Shown here piece after piece: positions 62,131-64,000 of a stretch of DNA of 64,000 nt. A program made the translations under genes and the position numbers. How positions within the stretch are numbered: the first letter of the stretch is position 1; every line of letters starts with the position of its first letter. The notes under the pieces are model-generated. The model ran no database searches and had not been told where the DNA came from. It was given only the letters and a program-made list of their open reading frames with translations. Source of the DNA: Pseudomonadota bacterium (lineage in GTDB: Bacteria > Pseudomonadota > Alphaproteobacteria > Sphingomonadales > Govanellaceae); contig QEVO01000002.1 in the NCBI GenBank assembly GCA_003577275.1, positions 124,001 through 188,000 on the forward strand. The letters run 5' to 3'.

Positions 62131-64000
62131 ATGCCGGAACGGATGATGCAACAGCCGGTGCTTTCCAGCGGCAGAAATGTAGCCACGCGGCTTGCCTTGT
62201 GGGCGCGCCGGGTAGGGCTGTGGCGTAAGCTGACCACGCTGTTGCTGGTGGCCGTGACCTTGACCGCCTTGGCCACCTACGCCCTCTTTGCCAATGCCGA
62301 CCCCTCCAACCCGCGGCCCAAGACGCTCTATGTGCTGCTCATCGTCAACGCCATGCTGGCGCTGCCGCTCATCGCCCTGGTGGCGCGGTTCATCGTCCAA
62401 TTGGTGGCGGCGCGGCGCAGCGGGCTGGCGGGGGCGCGGCTCCATGGCCGCATGGTGTCGTTTTTCAGCCTGGTGGCCATCACGCCCACCATCGTCATGG
62501 CCGCCTTCACCATTTTCTTTTTCGAAGAGGGCATGCAGACCTGGTTCAGCGAGCGGGTGAAAACCGTGGTCGGCAGCGCCACCAGCGTTGCCGAGGCCTA
62601 TATCCAGGAACACCAGAAGGTAATCAAGGCCGACCTTCTCGGCATGGCCAATGATTTGGACGCCGACGCCCTGGTGCTGTCGCAGGACCGCGTTCTGTTG
62701 GAGCAGGCATTGTCGCTTCAGACCCGCCTCTTGTCGCTGTCGGAGGCCATCATCTTCGACGGCAACGGCCAGGCGATCGTGCGCGCCAATGCGGAATTTT
62801 CGTTGGGCGGCGGCGATCCCTTTCCGCCCGAGGCGTTGGCCAGGGCCGCCAGCGGCCAGCCGCTCATACTCGCCAGCGAGGATGACGACCGGGTGCGAGC
62901 CTTGGTCAAGCTGTCGCGCTTTTTCGACGCCTATCTCTATATCAGCCGCTATGTCGATCCCAAGGCGTTGGCGCTGGTCTACCAGACCCGCACCGCCACC
63001 ACCGATTTCGAGGTGGCGGAGAAAAACCTTGCCGATTACCGCCTGCTGTTCAGCTTCACCTATATGGGCGTTGCTCTGATCGTGCTCTTATCGGCGATCC
63101 TCATCGGCTTGTGGTTCGCCAACCGGCTGGTCAAGCCGATCTCCAGTTTGGTTAGCGCCGCCGAGCGGGTGCGCCAAGGCGATCTTGACGCCAAGGTGCC
63201 GTCGCAGTTGGCCTACGACGAATTGGGCATGCTCAGCCGCGCCTTCAATCGCATGACCAGTCAGATCAAGGCGCAGCGCGATGAACTTGTCGCCGCCAAC
63301 CGCGCCATGGACGAGCGGCGGCGATTTACCGAAGCGGTGCTGTCGGGCGTCAGTTCCGGCGTCCTCGGGCTTGATTTGGAAGGCACGATTACCTTGCCCA
63401 ATCGGTCGGCGACACAGTTGCTTGAAATGAGCGAAAGCGAGCTGGTGGGACGGCCCTTGATCGACGTGCTGCCGGAAGCCGCCGGCGTTCTGGAAGCGGC
63501 CCGGGAGCGTCCCGACGCCACCGCGCAGGATCATCTGGTGGTCAGGCGCAAGGACCGTTCGATGAATTTCCTGGTGCGTATTGCGGCGGAGGCGATCGAC
63601 GATCGCATCGAAGGCTTCGTCGCCACCTTTGATGACATCACCGAACAGATCACCGCCCAGCGCACCGCCGCCTGGGCCGACGTGGCGCGGCGCATCGCCC
63701 ATGAGATCAAGAATCCGCTGACTCCCATCCAGTTGTCCGCCGAGCGGCTGAAACGCAAGTATCTGAAGGAAATTCATAGCGACCCGGAAGTATTCGCCCA
63801 GTGCACCGACACCATCATCCGGCAAGTTGGCGATCTGCGCGCCATTGTCGATGAGTTCTCCGCTTTCGCCCGCATGCCGACGCCGGTCTATCGCCTTACC
63901 GATATGGTGGACGTGGTGCGCCGGGCGGTGTTCCTGCACGAGGTCGCGCACCCCGAAATCGCTTTCCGTCAGGTGCTGCCGAAAACCCAAGTGGAGCTGG
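62131..64000 (+). CDS. ntrY: nitrogen-regulation sensor kinase NtrY (runs off the window)
   Basis: At least 623 residues, open to the end of the window. Two N-terminal transmembrane helices and one more (YALFANAD, YVLLIVNAMLALPLIALVA, then IAITPTIVMAAFTIFFF) are followed by a periplasmic/sensing part, a further helix (FSFTYMGVALIVLLSAILIG), a HAMP region (LVKPISSLVSAAERVRQGDL), a PAS domain (FTEAVLSGVSSGVLGLD) and the kinase His in [16 protein letters not shown]. NtrY/NtrX respond to nitrogen and, in some species, redox status. The downstream ntrX gene is presumed outside the window. Confidence 0.94.
   Translation, partial: MPERMMQQPVLSSGRNVATRLALWARRVGLWRKLTTLLLVAVTLTALATYALFANADPSNPRPKTLYVLLIVNAMLALPLIALVARFIVQLVAARRSGLAGARLHGRMVSFFSLVAITPTIVMAAFTIFFFEEGMQTWFSERVKTVVGSATSVAEAYIQEHQKVIKADLLGMANDLDADALVLSQDRVLLEQALSLQTRLLSLSEAIIFDGNGQAIVRANAEFSLGGGDPFPPEALARAASGQPLILASEDDDRVRALVKLSRFFDAYLYISRYVDPKALALVYQTRTATTDFEVAEKNLADYRLLFSFTYMGVALIVLLSAILIGLWFANRLVKPISSLVSAAERVRQGDLDAKVPSQLAYDELGMLSRAFNRMTSQIKAQRDELVAANRAMDERRRFTEAVLSGVSSGVLGLDLEGTITLPNRSATQLLEMSESELVGRPLIDVLPEAAGVLEAARERPDATAQDHLVVRRKDRSMNFLVRIAAEAIDDRIEGFVATFDDITEQITAQRTAAWADVARRIAHEIKNPLTPIQLSAERLKRKYLKEIHSDPEVFAQCTDTIIRQVGDLRAIVDEFSAFARMPTPVYRLTDMVDVVRRAVFLHEVAHPEIAFRQVLPKTQVEL

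Overview
The window has two unlike parts. Bases 1 to about 14,100 are a patchwork of mobile DNA: a tyrosine recombinase with a 3'-truncated IS91-family transposase, a helicase-like P-loop protein, a remnant of an enoyl-CoA hydratase, a Tat-exported esterase, a 5'-truncated IS630 transposase, a Tn7-like transposition module (tnsA-tniA-tniB-tniQ), and a scrap of plasmid backbone with a kfrA-type gene, IncP-1-like iterons and a second 21-bp repeat array. From about 14.1 kb the sequence is steady, high-GC chromosomal DNA. The ispDF-pgpA-cinA block followed by dusB-ntrB-ntrC-ntrY is the arrangement expected of an alphaproteobacterium, most likely of the Rhodospirillales. I infer that a plasmid/transposon-derived island abuts the chromosome near 14.1 kb. 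An assembly join cannot be excluded from sequence alone.

Bases 14-35 kb hold a catabolic locus. Two TetR genes lead into a co-directional run of 14 genes (15.8-32.4 kb): acyl-CoA ligase, two hot-dog dehydratases, thiolase, HyuA/HyuB-type hydantoinase/ketone-carboxylase pair, acyl-CoA dehydrogenase, a B12-dependent acyl-CoA mutase in two subunits, a three-subunit xanthine-dehydrogenase-family molybdenum hydroxylase, a class III CoA transferase and an SDR. A TPP enzyme and a MarR regulator, divergently transcribed, follow. Many of the genes overlap by 4 bp, and a repeated TTTAC-N5/6-GTAAA palindrome lies before the second TetR gene, the ligase and the first dehydratase, so this looks like one regulon. 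The substrate is unknown. The mutase is divergent in motifs that are otherwise near-invariant, and the acyl-CoA dehydrogenase lacks the usual C-terminal catalytic glutamate. The locus may therefore treat a branched or cyclic substrate.

Bases 35-40 kb encode an MtrA/MtrB-like outer-membrane electron conduit: a tetraheme NapC/CymA-type quinol oxidase, a cytochrome with an ethylbenzene-dehydrogenase-type heme domain, a decaheme DmsE/MtrA cytochrome and an MtrB/PioB barrel, with no surface MtrC/OmcA-type gene visible. A divergent indolepyruvate:ferredoxin oxidoreductase shares its upstream region, which carries an FNR/FixK-like site. A second FNR-like site precedes hemN. Together these suggest a facultative or anaerobic respiratory lifestyle.

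Bases 43.8-58 kb hold an epimerase/radical SAM/metallo-beta-lactamase-like set, a LysR gene, glutathione-dependent formaldehyde dehydrogenase with a VOC protein, a hydrolase-VOC fusion, a PLD-family protein, an FkbM methyltransferase, hemN, an L-2-hydroxyglutarate-dehydrogenase-like flavoprotein, cinA/pncC, pgpA and ispDF. Bases 58.4-64 kb hold dusB and the nitrogen-regulation genes ntrB, ntrC and a partial ntrY. Small palindromic repeats of at least three kinds occupy intergenic gaps. One of them supplies the 3' end of the cinA gene.
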